The position numbers were made by a program, and so were the translations under genes. 64,000 bases of DNA, from the NCBI RefSeq assembly GCF_040545875.1, contig NZ_JBEPMR010000001.1. One strand, written 5' to 3'. Below are positions 17,763 through 27,360 of the stretch, in pieces; position 1 is the stretch's first letter; every line of letters begins with the position of its first letter. The DNA comes from Faecalicatena_A orotica (GTDB taxonomy: Bacteria > Bacillota > Clostridia > Lachnospirales > Lachnospiraceae). The notes under the pieces are model-generated. The model worked only from the letters and a program-made list of their open reading frames with translations, had not been told where the DNA came from and did not search any database.

Positions 17763-19256
17763 TTACCTCTTGTCTCTGAGTGTCACATCATGTGCCCCGC
17801 CTTCAACAATACTTGTGGACGATACCAGTGTGATCTTCGCCTTTTCCTGAAGTTCCGGAATTGTGAGTGCACCGCAGTTGCACATCGTAGAGCGTACTTT
17901 GCTTAACGTCTGGTCGACATTGTCTTTCAGACTTCCCGCATAAGGAACAAAGGAGTCGACTCCTTCCTCAAAGGAAAGCTTCTTATCGCCGCCCATATCG
18001 TATCTCTGCCAGTTTCTTGCCCTTGCACTTCCTTCGCCCCAGTATTCCTTCATGTAGCTTCCATTGATATTGACCCTCTTAGTCGGGCTTTCGTCAAATC
18101 TTGCAAAATATCTTCCAAGCATAACGAAGTCGGCTCCCATTGCAAGTGCCAGTGTGACATGGTAATCATGCACGATTCCGCCGTCTGAACAGATTGGTAC
18201 ATAGATTCCTGTCTCCTGATAATACTCGTCTCTCGCTTTTGCCACCTCGATCAGGGCCGTTGCCTGTCCCCTTCCGATTCCTTTCTGCTCACGTGTGATG
18301 CAGATTGCACCACCGCCGATTCCGACTTTTACAAAGTCCGCACCCGCTTCTGCGAGGAAACGGAACCCATCCGCATCGACTACATTGCCGGCGCCTACTT
18401 TTACACTGTCGCCATACATCTCCCTGATATAGTCAATCGTCAGTTTCTGCCATTCTGAAAATCCTTCTGAACTATCAATACAAAGAACATCAGCCCCGGC
18501 TTCCACCAGCGCCGGAACTCTCTCTGCATAATCCCTCGTATTGATTCCCGCTCCTACCATATATCTCTTCGAACCATCAATCAGCTCATTCTCATTCTTC
18601 TTATGGGTATCATAATCCTTGCGGAAAACCAGATATACAAGTTCCTGATTCTTGTTGACAAGAGGAAGGCAGTTGATCTTGTGTTCCCAGATGATGTCAT
18701 TGGCCTCTTTCAGTGTTGTATCCTCGTCGGCGTATACAACATTCTCAAGCTTTGTCATGAAGTCCTTTACCTTCGTATCCGCATCCATCCTGCTTACCCG
18801 GTAGTCCTTATTCGTCACGATACCCAAGAGCTTCCCGCTCGGACTTCCATCCTCCGTAACCGCTATAGTGGAATGCCCTGTACGCTCTGTGAGTTCCAGT
18901 ACATCCTGAAGAGTCATCTCCGGTGAAATATTGGAATCACTTACTACAAACCCTGCACGGTAGCGCTTTACCTTTTTAATCATCTCCACCTGGTCTTCAA
19001 CAGACTGTGAACCAAAGATAAATGACAAGCCGCCTTCCCTTGCAAGTGCAATTGCCAGTCTGTCGTCGGATACGGACTGCATGATTGCAGAAACCATCGG
19101 AATATTGATACTAATCGCGGGCTCCTGTCCTTTTTCGTATTTCACCAGTGGTGTCTTAAGGCTTACCTTTGCCGGAATGCACTCTGCAGATGAGTAACCC
19201 GGAATTAAAAGATATTCGCTGAAAGTCCTGGATGGTTCTTCGTAATAAAATGCCAT
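17763..19256 (-). CDS. guaB: IMP dehydrogenase
   Basis: 497 residues with the barrel interrupted by two CBS domains (about residues 95-215: GHSTIAVTEDGSPSGKLLGIVTNKDYR and INCLPLVNKNQELVYLVFRKDYD). The catalytic loop reads GGGAICITREQKG with the nucleophilic cysteine at C319, and the flap region contains RNWQRYDMGG. The enzyme oxidises IMP to XMP, the committed step to GMP. AAAAGGAGG precedes the ATG at 19256. The loop differs from the usual GSICTT, marking a clostridial subgroup. It lies on the opposite strand and well apart from the adenine salvage operon. Confidence 0.9.
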   Translation of the reverse strand: MAFYYEEPSRTFSEYLLIPGYSSAECIPAKVSLKTPLVKYEKGQEPAISINIPMVSAIMQSVSDDRLAIALAREGGLSFIFGSQSVEDQVEMIKKVKRYRAGFVVSDSNISPEMTLQDVLELTERTGHSTIAVTEDGSPSGKLLGIVTNKDYRVSRMDADTKVKDFMTKLENVVYADEDTTLKEANDIIWEHKINCLPLVNKNQELVYLVFRKDYDTHKKNENELIDGSKRYMVGAGINTRDYAERVPALVEAGADVLCIDSSEGFSEWQKLTIDYIREMYGDSVKVGAGNVVDADGFRFLAEAGADFVKVGIGGGAICITREQKGIGRGQATALIEVAKARDEYYQETGIYVPICSDGGIVHDYHVTLALAMGADFVMLGRYFARFDESPTKRVNINGSYMKEYWGEGSARARNWQRYDMGGDKKLSFEEGVDSFVPYAGSLKDNVDQTLSKVRSTMCNCGALTIPELQEKAKITLVSSTSIVEGGAHDVTLRDKR

Positions 19257-19387
19257 GATAATCCTCCTTTTTTGGCTGCTGTTCTTATGATTAACATATT
19301 TTCAGAATTATATGTTCCTATCGTACCACAATCAGCGCTGACAGAAAACCCCAAAAGTTACCAAAAAAGGAGGCTGTTTTACCAGAT

Positions 19388-20617
19388 TTATTTTGCTTTC
19401 TTTGCTTCTTTCTTAGACTCCAGCCTGCTGATGATAATGGAGCAGGCAGCATCTCCTGTGATATTGACTGTTGTCCTTCCCATATCGAAGATTCTGTCCA
19501 CACCGGCAACCAGTGCAATTCCTTCCACGGGAAGTCCGACACTCTGCAGCACCATCGCCAGCATGACCATACCTGCCCCCGGAACACCTGCCGTGCCGAT
19601 AGACGCAAGAGTTGCAGTCAGCACAATCGTAACCATCTGGCCAAGCGTCAGGTTTACCCCATAACAGGTTGCGATAAATATAGCACAGACGCCCTGATAG
19701 ATAGCAGTACCGTCCATGTTAATCGTAGCCCCCAGCGGGAGTACAAAGCTAGCCACATCCCGTCTTGCCCCCAGCTTCTCTGCACATTCCAGATTCAGTG
19801 GAAGTGTTCCCACAGAAGAGGCACTGGAAAAGCCCATAATCATTGCCGGTGCCATGCCCTTAAAGAACTTCAGGGGGCTGACCCCGCCTAATGTCCTGAC
19901 AGTTGTCGAATATACCACAACTGCATGGATAATGTACGCAATATATGCCGCCAAAAGTACCATTGCCAGAGAACCCAGAATTTCCGGACCATTCACTGCC
20001 ACAACCGGTGTAATCAGACAAAAAACACCGAATGGGGAAAGCTTCAGTATCATTGTCATGACTGCCATGCTCACATCTGCCAGACTGTTAATCCCTTTTG
20101 CCAGTGCCTTTCCCTTTTCCCCTGCAACGATGATTCCAAAACCAAAAAACAACGCAATGACGATCACCTGAAGCATCGTGGCATCCGCCATCGGCTGGAT
20201 GAAGTTCGACGGGAAGATATTCACAAGTGTATCCATAAAGCTGACTGAATCTGCTGCCTCATATTCGAGTCCGCTCGTCTGGAGCACATGGAATGTTCCT
20301 TTGAACACATTTGCCAGAATCAGGCCGATCACTACCGCAAATGCAGTCGTACACATATAATACACGACTGTCTTCCATCCAATCGAACCTACCTTACGAA
20401 TATCGCTCATAGAAATAACCCCCGCAATAATCGATGTCAGTACGATAGGAACAACGATAAACTTCAGCAGGTTCAGGAAAATCGTTCCGAACGGCCTGAT
20501 GTAGCTCTCCGCCCACTCTGCCTTACCGGTAAGCATGAAGATAAGTCCTGCCACGATCCCCAGTGCCAGCCCGATAAAGATTTGCATTGCCAATGATAGC
20601 TTCTTTTGTTTCTGCAT
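19388..20617 (-). CDS. Dicarboxylate/amino acid:cation symporter (DAACS)
   Basis: 409 residues, starting at the ATG at 20617 with GGAGG upstream; a TTG at 20632 is rejected because it overlaps that site. Features of the GltPh family are present: LKFIVVPIVLTSI, the serine-rich reentrant loop GFSSASSVGTLPLN, the NMDGTAIYQG motif in TM7, and GTAGVPGAG in the second reentrant loop, followed by VDRIFDMGRTTVNITGD in TM8. These bind sodium and an anionic amino acid or dicarboxylate. Glutamate/aspartate, serine/threonine or a dicarboxylate cannot be separated from the sequence alone. The gene appears monocistronic. Confidence 0.9.
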   Translation of the reverse strand: MQKQKKLSLAMQIFIGLALGIVAGLIFMLTGKAEWAESYIRPFGTIFLNLLKFIVVPIVLTSIIAGVISMSDIRKVGSIGWKTVVYYMCTTAFAVVIGLILANVFKGTFHVLQTSGLEYEAADSVSFMDTLVNIFPSNFIQPMADATMLQVIVIALFFGFGIIVAGEKGKALAKGINSLADVSMAVMTMILKLSPFGVFCLITPVVAVNGPEILGSLAMVLLAAYIAYIIHAVVVYSTTVRTLGGVSPLKFFKGMAPAMIMGFSSASSVGTLPLNLECAEKLGARRDVASFVLPLGATINMDGTAIYQGVCAIFIATCYGVNLTLGQMVTIVLTATLASIGTAGVPGAGMVMLAMVLQSVGLPVEGIALVAGVDRIFDMGRTTVNITGDAACSIIISRLESKKEAKKAK

Positions 20618-20919
20618 AATTCCGTCCTCCAATTTATATATATTTTATATACAAATTATAAAATATTTATAATTGTAATGCAATCTTTATTTTTCCAATT
20701 AATTTGTTAGATAATTCACAATGTTCTGAAATCTTTCACTTATTTGTGAATTGTTTCGGACATATATCATATGTAAATTTGACTTCTTTAGTTTCTGCTT
20801 TATTTCTTTTATCTGGTATTTTTTCGAATATCTGTTCTGTTTTTTATTGAAGTCACTGTATAAATCTGGTAAAATAGACCCAGCTACCAGATAAGACATC
20901 TTCACAAAGGAGAAACATA

Positions 20920-22059
20920 ATGAAGGACATAAAATTTTTTTTAACTAATCTCCTCTTGCCATATGAAAAAATATGGACTATATATATGGCCGCTGTTACT
21001 ATTCTTGCCGGTATCTGCTTTAACATTTTTCTTGCCTTGAAATTTCATTGGGTCATGATTCCTTCACATCCAATGTTTCCATTCTTTATAGGTACGAACT
21101 TTATGTTTCTGCTCTGTTTTCTCATTTTCATACTGGAGTCCTTTTATCAGCGCCTGCTCGTTCGTTTCTTAGCGCCATTCTACAGCCAGGTTAAAACAAA
21201 TGATCTTCGTCACTTCACTTATATGGAATATCATCAGATGTTTTCACAGATATTTCCTTTGAATGACCACCTGGCAGATATTAAGAAAAGATACCTTCCT
21301 TTTTTATACTGTTCCAGATTTTTAATGATACTATTGTATCTGACCATTTTGTTTTTATGTGGGACAGCAGATTATTTTTTCAGCCGGGTCCCCGTAGTTA
21401 AGACATCTTTTTGTTATTATCATTTTTTCATTATAATTGCCCTGATCATATATTTACTTCTGATCATGCATTTAAATACTTCAAAACTTCCTGACATGCC
21501 TCAGGCAAATAAGTGGTTCTTCTTCATACTTATTGTCCTTTATATTACAGTAAAATCAGTCTCCCTGAAACAGAATTATACATTCTTCAATGATTCGGAG
21601 CCATTTATGGTACATATCATAAATTTTACAGAAAATGCTTTATTTCCTTTATTATTGATCTGCCTTTATTTCAATGTCACAACCTCAAAATATATCTGCT
21701 TTGATATACGGCAGAAGTTAAATCTCTATGACACTTTTATGGGGGCATATATTTCATTCTCCGACATATTGTATACCCTGGAAACAGACACAGAAACTCT
21801 TGCACTCCTTTGCCGTTACTCAGCATACAAAGATCACAAATCAGAAACGATACACATTGCTTCAAACAAGTACCCTGACGAAAAAATGCACTGGCTTTTA
21901 TCCCAGCAGGATTTACTGTTGGAATGCTGCTGTCATTTTTCCGGGGATATGCTCAGCCGTTGTCAACAGATTTTTCAAAGTCTTCCTGATTGGTCGCTTT
22001 GTCTGCTGGACGAGGATTTCCCGAATAATATGATACAGTTTTTAGAAGAAAATCGCTGA
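20920..22059 (+). CDS. Six-helix membrane protein with cytosolic C-terminal tail, unknown
   Basis: 379 residues; AAAGGAG at 20906-20912 supports the ATG. About six hydrophobic segments occur within residues 20-260, followed by a roughly 110-residue soluble tail with several cysteines (LLECCCHFSGDMLSRC). I do not recognise a family. It is followed 51 bases later by another unrecognised anchored protein, so the two probably act together at the membrane. The rare-codon, AT-richer texture differs from the neighbouring symporter and suggests transfer (impression only). Confidence 0.6.
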   Translation: MKDIKFFLTNLLLPYEKIWTIYMAAVTILAGICFNIFLALKFHWVMIPSHPMFPFFIGTNFMFLLCFLIFILESFYQRLLVRFLAPFYSQVKTNDLRHFTYMEYHQMFSQIFPLNDHLADIKKRYLPFLYCSRFLMILLYLTILFLCGTADYFFSRVPVVKTSFCYYHFFIIIALIIYLLLIMHLNTSKLPDMPQANKWFFFILIVLYITVKSVSLKQNYTFFNDSEPFMVHIINFTENALFPLLLICLYFNVTTSKYICFDIRQKLNLYDTFMGAYISFSDILYTLETDTETLALLCRYSAYKDHKSETIHIASNKYPDEKMHWLLSQQDLLLECCCHFSGDMLSRCQQIFQSLPDWSLCLLDEDFPNNMIQFLEENR

Positions 22060-22110
22060 GCATGCAGAATTTTAGAAAAATCACCAGAATTCACAGAGTG
22101 AGGTAAAGCT

Positions 22111-23280
22111 ATGAGTACAGAAGATAACAAAATCATTCATTTTCCGGGTTCTGACCCGGAAAACGAAAAAATTACGAGTAAGAAACAATTGCTTAAATCT
22201 TTCATTCATAAACATTTATCTAAAAGTTTTATTGCATTTGTGCTGGGGACGATTTTAATACCGGCCATTGGTTTCGTTCTTGGTCCTTATTTCAGCAAGA
22301 ACATTGGGCGGACAAAAATCACAGACACCTATACCCTAAACTATACCAGCGCTGTATCATCAGCATCACTGGTCAATTATAACGAGCCAGACCATTCTTC
22401 AGTACGTGAAAAATACACATTTGCCTGTGCTGTCAGAACCTGTTTCTCCTGTAGCAAGACTTCCATAGCGCAGGCAACTGATAATACACTGAATATACTG
22501 TCAATTCATGATTACAGTGAGCCTGTGCTGAATTATCACTGTCTTGCGAACGGCAATACCGTTAATTTTTATATCGTCAATTCCGGTGATGCCGCCGGAT
22601 GTCCAGAAGGCGTTACCCTATTAGCGAAACAGACAGATACCGGCAGTCCCACAGACTCTCCCGTTCTTCCCTGGGATAAAGTAGCAAAATCTGACCCTGA
22701 CGCAGCATTTCCGCTCAAACCTGCCCCTGTCGAAGGCGGGGACGGTATCAAATACTATTCATTCGAACCAAGCGACTGGGCTTTTTCATTCATGCAGGAT
22801 GGCGGACAAATTGAACTGTATGGAAAAGTTGAAAACAAAACAGAATCAGCAGAGTTATTTTTTGGAATTATGTGTTTGTATGAGGGACGCCTTATTATAG
22901 AAGGCGGCGGAGCAGGTCCCGGGGACTCAAATATCCTGAACTATGTTTATATCCCCGTTGACCACACCAGTGCAGGCGACATTATCCCGATCCATTCTAC
23001 CTTTTTAATACAGGACCGGGCCGCCGCAGATACCGTCCTGATACCGGATAAATCCTGCAGGCTTAAATACTCCCTCACCTATAAAATAGATGGCAAAGAA
23101 TTAACCGCCGGCCCCTTTACAACCACAATCCATGTCCCCCTCTATGAAAACATGAGTACACTCAACATTGCCAATTATATGAATGATGCCGGTATGGATT
23201 ATTACCAGTATACATCAAATCCTGAGCTTCAGGAAAAGGTCGGCCATGATCCGGTCCGTATTGTAGAGGGATATTACTAG
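22111..23280 (+). CDS. Single-pass membrane-anchored extracellular protein, unknown
   Basis: 389 residues. A short cytosolic N-terminus with basic residues is followed by one hydrophobic helix (about residues 40-62: FIAFVLGTILIPAIGFVLGP), then about 320 residues of beta-rich, Asn/Ser/Gly-rich sequence typical of an exported domain. No catalytic motif or sorting signal is visible. The pairing with the polytopic protein upstream suggests a two-component membrane system. GTGAGGTAAAG upstream is a modest ribosome site. Confidence 0.6.
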   Translation: MSTEDNKIIHFPGSDPENEKITSKKQLLKSFIHKHLSKSFIAFVLGTILIPAIGFVLGPYFSKNIGRTKITDTYTLNYTSAVSSASLVNYNEPDHSSVREKYTFACAVRTCFSCSKTSIAQATDNTLNILSIHDYSEPVLNYHCLANGNTVNFYIVNSGDAAGCPEGVTLLAKQTDTGSPTDSPVLPWDKVAKSDPDAAFPLKPAPVEGGDGIKYYSFEPSDWAFSFMQDGGQIELYGKVENKTESAELFFGIMCLYEGRLIIEGGGAGPGDSNILNYVYIPVDHTSAGDIIPIHSTFLIQDRAAADTVLIPDKSCRLKYSLTYKIDGKELTAGPFTTTIHVPLYENMSTLNIANYMNDAGMDYYQYTSNPELQEKVGHDPVRIVEGYY

Positions 23281-23289
23281 ACATGCCTG

Positions 23290-23664
23290 CTACTTTAGCA
23301 GTGCAAATTCATAGGCTTCCCTGATCCAGCCCATCAGTTCCTGATCAATCTCATCTACATCTTCCACAATTACATGATGCGTCCACCGGTTTGGATAGGG
23401 CTCCACTGCCTGCATGATCCGCGGCGATTCCAGCCGGTGTGACAGACCAAATGTAACGATGATACAGATTTCGGGCCATCCTTTTCTTCTTCTGACCGGA
23501 AGCGAAACAAATGCAAAGTTATACTTGTTTTTGAACGAAATCTGGGTCTTTTTTACTTGAATCTCAATATACGCACACTCTTTCAGGATTCTTTCCTCAA
23601 ATGCCTGATATATCGGCAGGGCCTGGGGCATCTTATCAAAAAACAATAAAGTATCAGCTGTCAT
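23290..23664 (-). CDS. DUF5655-like small protein
   Basis: 124 residues from the ATG at 23664 (AAAGGAG lies 11 bases upstream). The pattern of an N-terminal helix, a central VKKTQISFKNKYNFAFVSLP strand pair, and a WTHHVIVEDVDEIDQELMGWIREAYEFA terminus resembles DUF5655 proteins, which are of unknown function and related to the YdhG-like fold. It starts 23 bases after a mannitol-phosphate dehydrogenase-like gene and is probably the last cistron of that operon, without an obvious metabolic role there. Confidence 0.7.
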   Translation of the reverse strand: MTADTLLFFDKMPQALPIYQAFEERILKECAYIEIQVKKTQISFKNKYNFAFVSLPVRRRKGWPEICIIVTFGLSHRLESPRIMQAVEPYPNRWTHHVIVEDVDEIDQELMGWIREAYEFALLK

Positions 23665-23686
23665 AATCGTGCTTTCTCCTTTCAGG

Positions 23687-24772
23687 TTAGTCCCTCTTCT
23701 CCTCAATTCTGCCACACAATTGACGTGCATATTTTAATATTCCCTCAAACAGAGGATCTGTTTTCTCCAACCCGCAGATCTTCTCCAATATTTCTTCATA
23801 ACTGTTTTCTGCTTTGATCCTGCGCCACTCTTCCTCACCTTCCTGGTCATACACTAACATTGCCCCCGCCGTCATTTCTAAGACGGCTGTATCTTCCCCA
23901 TATTTTTGAAGCAGCTTCAGCGGCCCGATGACTCTTTCGTTACTCGTCAGTTTCCTCTGTGGTTCGCGGGCGTTGCGCGCAATGGTATCGGCGATTGTCC
24001 TGTCGCAGAATTTTGCCCGTGACAGGGCGGCGAATTCCTGCTGGTCTTTTTCATCATAGCCAAATTCGAGGCACAGGACACGGTTCGTCGCCGCATAATT
24101 CTTATCAAGCAGTTTCAGAATCTCCGGATCATTTGCCGCCTCGCCGTAATCCGTGTATCCCCGGATATATCCGAGATATGCGATCACACAGCTTGCGGCA
24201 TTGTATGTAAAAAGCTTCCTTGTCAGGAAATTGCCGAAATGATCGATTGGTTTTACCCCTTTTACCGGCGGGATATATCCATTTAACAGCTGTGCATCAC
24301 ACTGCAGATACGGGTAGTTCTCTGAATAGATGTCCAGACCGCCGTCACTTGTAGTCGTGCAGAATACCGTTGCTTCGCTTATACTCACATTTTCTTTTCC
24401 GATTACGCTGCGCAGGGTTTCCGAAGGCCGGGAAGCATTTTCACATGTAATGATATAGCAGGGGGTATCCTCCAGTTTTCCTCTGAGCGATTCTCCGACT
24501 GCTTCCAGATTAGAGCCGCCCACAGACACGAAGATCAGTTCCACATCTGAAAAATCAGCCTCCTCCCATGTATATGCATGATAATGGTCAACTATAAATT
24601 TGGGACGTACATCTCCAAAAAAGGTGATCTGAAAGTTTCCCTTATCGTTTAGTTCTCTGACCAGTTTTGCATCTTTATCCACAAACATGATCTCTAAATG
24701 ATCCTCTGTCAACAATCTTCCCACAAATCCCCGTCCGGTTTTTCCCGCACCGATTACCGCAATTTTACTCAT
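23687..24772 (-). CDS. Mannitol-1-phosphate 5-dehydrogenase-like protein (second of tandem pair)
   Basis: 361 residues. The Rossmann motif IAVIGAGKTGRGFVGRLL opens the protein and the polyol-dehydrogenase fold continues with ITCENASRP, a KLFTYNAASCVIAYLGY helix and DRTIADTIARNAREP. These match the long-chain mannitol dehydrogenase (MtlD-type) family, which interconverts a ketose phosphate and a hexitol phosphate with NAD. The ATG overlaps the stop of a paralog by 8 bases. With a FGGY kinase and a zinc dehydrogenase upstream, a phosphorylated polyol or sugar acid is the likely substrate, though mannitol itself is unproven. Confidence 0.8.
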   Translation of the reverse strand: MSKIAVIGAGKTGRGFVGRLLTEDHLEIMFVDKDAKLVRELNDKGNFQITFFGDVRPKFIVDHYHAYTWEEADFSDVELIFVSVGGSNLEAVGESLRGKLEDTPCYIITCENASRPSETLRSVIGKENVSISEATVFCTTTSDGGLDIYSENYPYLQCDAQLLNGYIPPVKGVKPIDHFGNFLTRKLFTYNAASCVIAYLGYIRGYTDYGEAANDPEILKLLDKNYAATNRVLCLEFGYDEKDQQEFAALSRAKFCDRTIADTIARNAREPQRKLTSNERVIGPLKLLQKYGEDTAVLEMTAGAMLVYDQEGEEEWRRIKAENSYEEILEKICGLEKTDPLFEGILKYARQLCGRIEEKRD

Positions 24773-25937
24773 TGATCCATCCTCTTTCCTTCAACAGTTC
24801 TATCTTTGATTTGATCAGTCTTCCCAGCTCCCCGTCTGCATCAAGTCCGCATACATTTACAAGCACGGCGTCTATGCCCTCTTCTTTTCTAATCCGCTCC
24901 AGTTCCCGGGCAAACGGGTCACTGTCATTTTTGTAATAGACAGCCGCCGCAATTGCCGTCGCCAGGTGCTCCGGCACGATCCCGTATTCCTGCACAAGCC
25001 GTGCAGAACCGACAAGGCGGTCCTCCCGGCCAAGCTTTCGCAGGGGATCGCGCGCATTGCGTTCAATAAAGTCTACAATCTTGTAATCCTGCAGTTTGCG
25101 CTTTGAGGTCCGCGTGAATGCAAGCTGTTCCTCCAGCGGAAACTGGTGTTTCTTTGACAGTGCCTGTGCCGTCTCCCTGTACACACCTTCCAGAACTTCC
25201 AGAATCCGCTCGTCGTGTGCGGCATCCGCAAGTTTATCATACCCCAGAAGCGCACCAAGATAGGATACCGTCCCGTTTGCCGCGTTGTAGGTGTAAAACT
25301 TCCGCTCAAGAAAGCCTGTAAATTCCTCAACCAGCTTCAAGCCCTGAATATCCGGAAGTTTCCCGGCAAGCCGGGAAGCATCAACAGGCAGCTCCCAGAA
25401 ATCCTGAACATTAACAATCAACGGGTCCTTCTTGAGAAGTTCCTCCTCCGATTCAATTGCCGACCGCATGATGACAGCCTCCGTAATGCCTACGTGTTCC
25501 TCCAAATAGAGTTTCGCGTCCTGGCAGATCATTTCATCCATAGCATCCTGAAGTATCTGTGCCGGCTGTTTCCAGTTTTCACACGTAATAATATTCAAGT
25601 CTTTGCCCGTCACCGCTTTTCTCTCGATCCCTTTTGCCAGCAGTTCTGTTATGCCGCCAAGATTTTTCCCTCCCACAGCTGTAAATACACATTCTGCCTC
25701 TGCGATGGCCTCCGTGATTTTCTCCGGCTCAGAGAACTTTAGTGCCCTGACACCTTTCACGACACAATTCTTATCACTGTTTCCAAGAATGTTTACCGTG
25801 TAGCTTCCCCGCTCGTTAATCAGATCGGCCAGCGTGTCGTTATATTCGATAAATGTAAAATCAATCCCGCTTAAATACAGCAAATGCCCGATAAATCCTC
25901 TGGCAATCTTTCCTGCTCCAAATATTACACAACTCAT
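24765..25937 (-). CDS. Mannitol-1-phosphate 5-dehydrogenase-like protein (first of tandem pair)
   Basis: 390 residues with the same architecture as its downstream neighbour: N-terminal VIFGAGKIARGFIGHLL Rossmann loop, IITCENWKQP, RKFYTYNAANGTVSYLGALLGY and VDFIERNARDPLRKL. Identity to the neighbour is only moderate, so this is an old duplication rather than a recent one. AAAAGGAG precedes the ATG at 25937. Two dehydrogenases in tandem could act as a heteromer or on successive isomers. It is separated from the upstream kinase gene by 52 bases that hold a hairpin. Confidence 0.8.
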   Translation of the reverse strand: MSCVIFGAGKIARGFIGHLLYLSGIDFTFIEYNDTLADLINERGSYTVNILGNSDKNCVVKGVRALKFSEPEKITEAIAEAECVFTAVGGKNLGGITELLAKGIERKAVTGKDLNIITCENWKQPAQILQDAMDEMICQDAKLYLEEHVGITEAVIMRSAIESEEELLKKDPLIVNVQDFWELPVDASRLAGKLPDIQGLKLVEEFTGFLERKFYTYNAANGTVSYLGALLGYDKLADAAHDERILEVLEGVYRETAQALSKKHQFPLEEQLAFTRTSKRKLQDYKIVDFIERNARDPLRKLGREDRLVGSARLVQEYGIVPEHLATAIAAAVYYKNDSDPFARELERIRKEEGIDAVLVNVCGLDADGELGRLIKSKIELLKERGWINE

Positions 25938-25954
25938 ATTTTCTCCTTTTCTGT

Positions 25955-25984
25955 TACTGTGCCCCCCTGTTGGCGTGCACAGTA
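25955..25984 (-). promoter_or_regulatory. Intra-operon hairpin between kinase and dehydrogenase genes
   Basis: TACTGTGC (25955-25962) pairs with GCACAGTA (25977-25984), an 8-bp stem with a 14-base loop and no T-tract. It may be an mRNA-processing or stability element rather than a full terminator. Confidence 0.4.
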
Positions 25985-25989
25985 CCTCT

Positions 25990-27360
25990 TTATCTGCCGC
26001 CTGTCAGGTTTTCTTTTTCTGTAAACAGCGCTTCCAGCGAAGGATACAGCTTTTTATATAGTTCAAATCGTTTCAGTAATATATCCCGGTAAGCCCCCGT
26101 CGGATAGATCACTGTATCTGTTTTACACAGACTGTGTGCCGCATTCTCGAGATCATCAAACAATCCATTTCCCACACCTGCAAGCATAACGGCCCCCATA
26201 GCAGAGGTATCATTTTCTTTTAAGGTCCTCACAGGCATCCCGAACAACTCCGCTTTCAGCGTATTGAGCGTCAGGTTTTTCGCCGCGCCGCCTGTCACTA
26301 CGAGGGCCCTGCCTTCCGCCGACAGCTGAGTGTAAATGTGATACAGGCTGAACACAATCCCCTCCATTACTGAATAGGCCAGATGACATTTTTCACATTG
26401 TCCGCTGATACCGAAGAACACTCCTCTTGCATCCGGATTCCATATAGGAGCCCTCTCCCCGTTCAGGTATGGCAGAAAAATTGGAGGGTTGTCCCGGATA
26501 CACGTTTCAATGTCTGCCTCCGGCGAAAAGTTTTTCAGGCAGAAATCCATTGATGCCCCGCTGGATGCGGTAACCCCGTAGTGGATAAAATCTTGAAAAT
26601 ATGGACCGCTCACCATTTTTGTATCACGGATTATCTGTTTCGTTAATACCCCGATATGCTCACTCGTACCCGTAATATCAAACACTTCGTTTCGGACCCC
26701 CATGCCCAACAGCCCTGCAAAAAAATCATTGCATCCTATATATACTGGTACGCCCGGCTTGAGTCCTGTCTGCGTATTGCTGACCTCCCCCGCTTTCTCC
26801 CAAGGGTACATGACCGGAGGGAGCGCCCCTGCTTCTATCCCGGCATATGCAAGTCCCCATTCACTGTACTGTGCCGTTTCCAGATTTGCCAGCCCTCTCC
26901 ACGAATACAGGTCTGTCACCCGGTTTCCGGTCAGCGCTTCACAGAGGAAATCCTTTGGCTGGCAGACAGTTTTAAAATTTCCGTAATGCTTCTTTATGTA
27001 CATCAGCCGCGGAATCGGGTAAGAATGTATCTCCGGATGGGGCATCGAGATTTCCCTGAGAAATACATCTGCCCCGATTTCTTTCCTCAGTATGTCCAGT
27101 TCTTCTTTCCCTTCCGGTGACCTCCAGCTGATAACATCCCTGCCATCCACCACATATGTCCCTACCTGTGAAGACAGTCCCACCGCGGTGACGGATGAAG
27201 CGTCTATTTTCCCGACCGCCTGATACACGGCTTTTATCCATGACTCACATCCTGAGCCGTCATATGTTTCTTTCACCTTTCTGACGGTACCGTCTGTATA
27301 CCACTGAAGCAGCTTCACAGACGACGTTCCCAGATCGATTCCAAGTATACTCTGTCTCAA
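25990..27360 (-). CDS. FGGY family carbohydrate kinase
   Basis: 456 residues. LGIDLGTSSVKLL near residue 6 is the phosphate-1 motif; a second domain carries DITGTSEHIGVL and the adenosine motif VVTGGAAKNLTLNTLKAELFGMPV near residue 370. These define FGGY kinases (xylulokinase, gluconokinase, ribulokinase and relatives). The ATG overlaps the end of the zinc dehydrogenase gene by 4 bases (ATGA), indicating translational coupling. The sugar is not identifiable; the operon suggests a ketose or polyol whose phosphate is then oxidised or reduced by the MtlD-like pair. Confidence 0.88.
   Translation of the reverse strand: MRQSILGIDLGTSSVKLLQWYTDGTVRKVKETYDGSGCESWIKAVYQAVGKIDASSVTAVGLSSQVGTYVVDGRDVISWRSPEGKEELDILRKEIGADVFLREISMPHPEIHSYPIPRLMYIKKHYGNFKTVCQPKDFLCEALTGNRVTDLYSWRGLANLETAQYSEWGLAYAGIEAGALPPVMYPWEKAGEVSNTQTGLKPGVPVYIGCNDFFAGLLGMGVRNEVFDITGTSEHIGVLTKQIIRDTKMVSGPYFQDFIHYGVTASSGASMDFCLKNFSPEADIETCIRDNPPIFLPYLNGERAPIWNPDARGVFFGISGQCEKCHLAYSVMEGIVFSLYHIYTQLSAEGRALVVTGGAAKNLTLNTLKAELFGMPVRTLKENDTSAMGAVMLAGVGNGLFDDLENAAHSLCKTDTVIYPTGAYRDILLKRFELYKKLYPSLEALFTEKENLTGGR

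Noticed and set aside
20699..20905. 68-codon minus-strand frame between the symporter and the membrane protein gene
   Set aside because: Low-complexity AT-rich sequence in a divergent promoter region, without a ribosome site or recognisable features.
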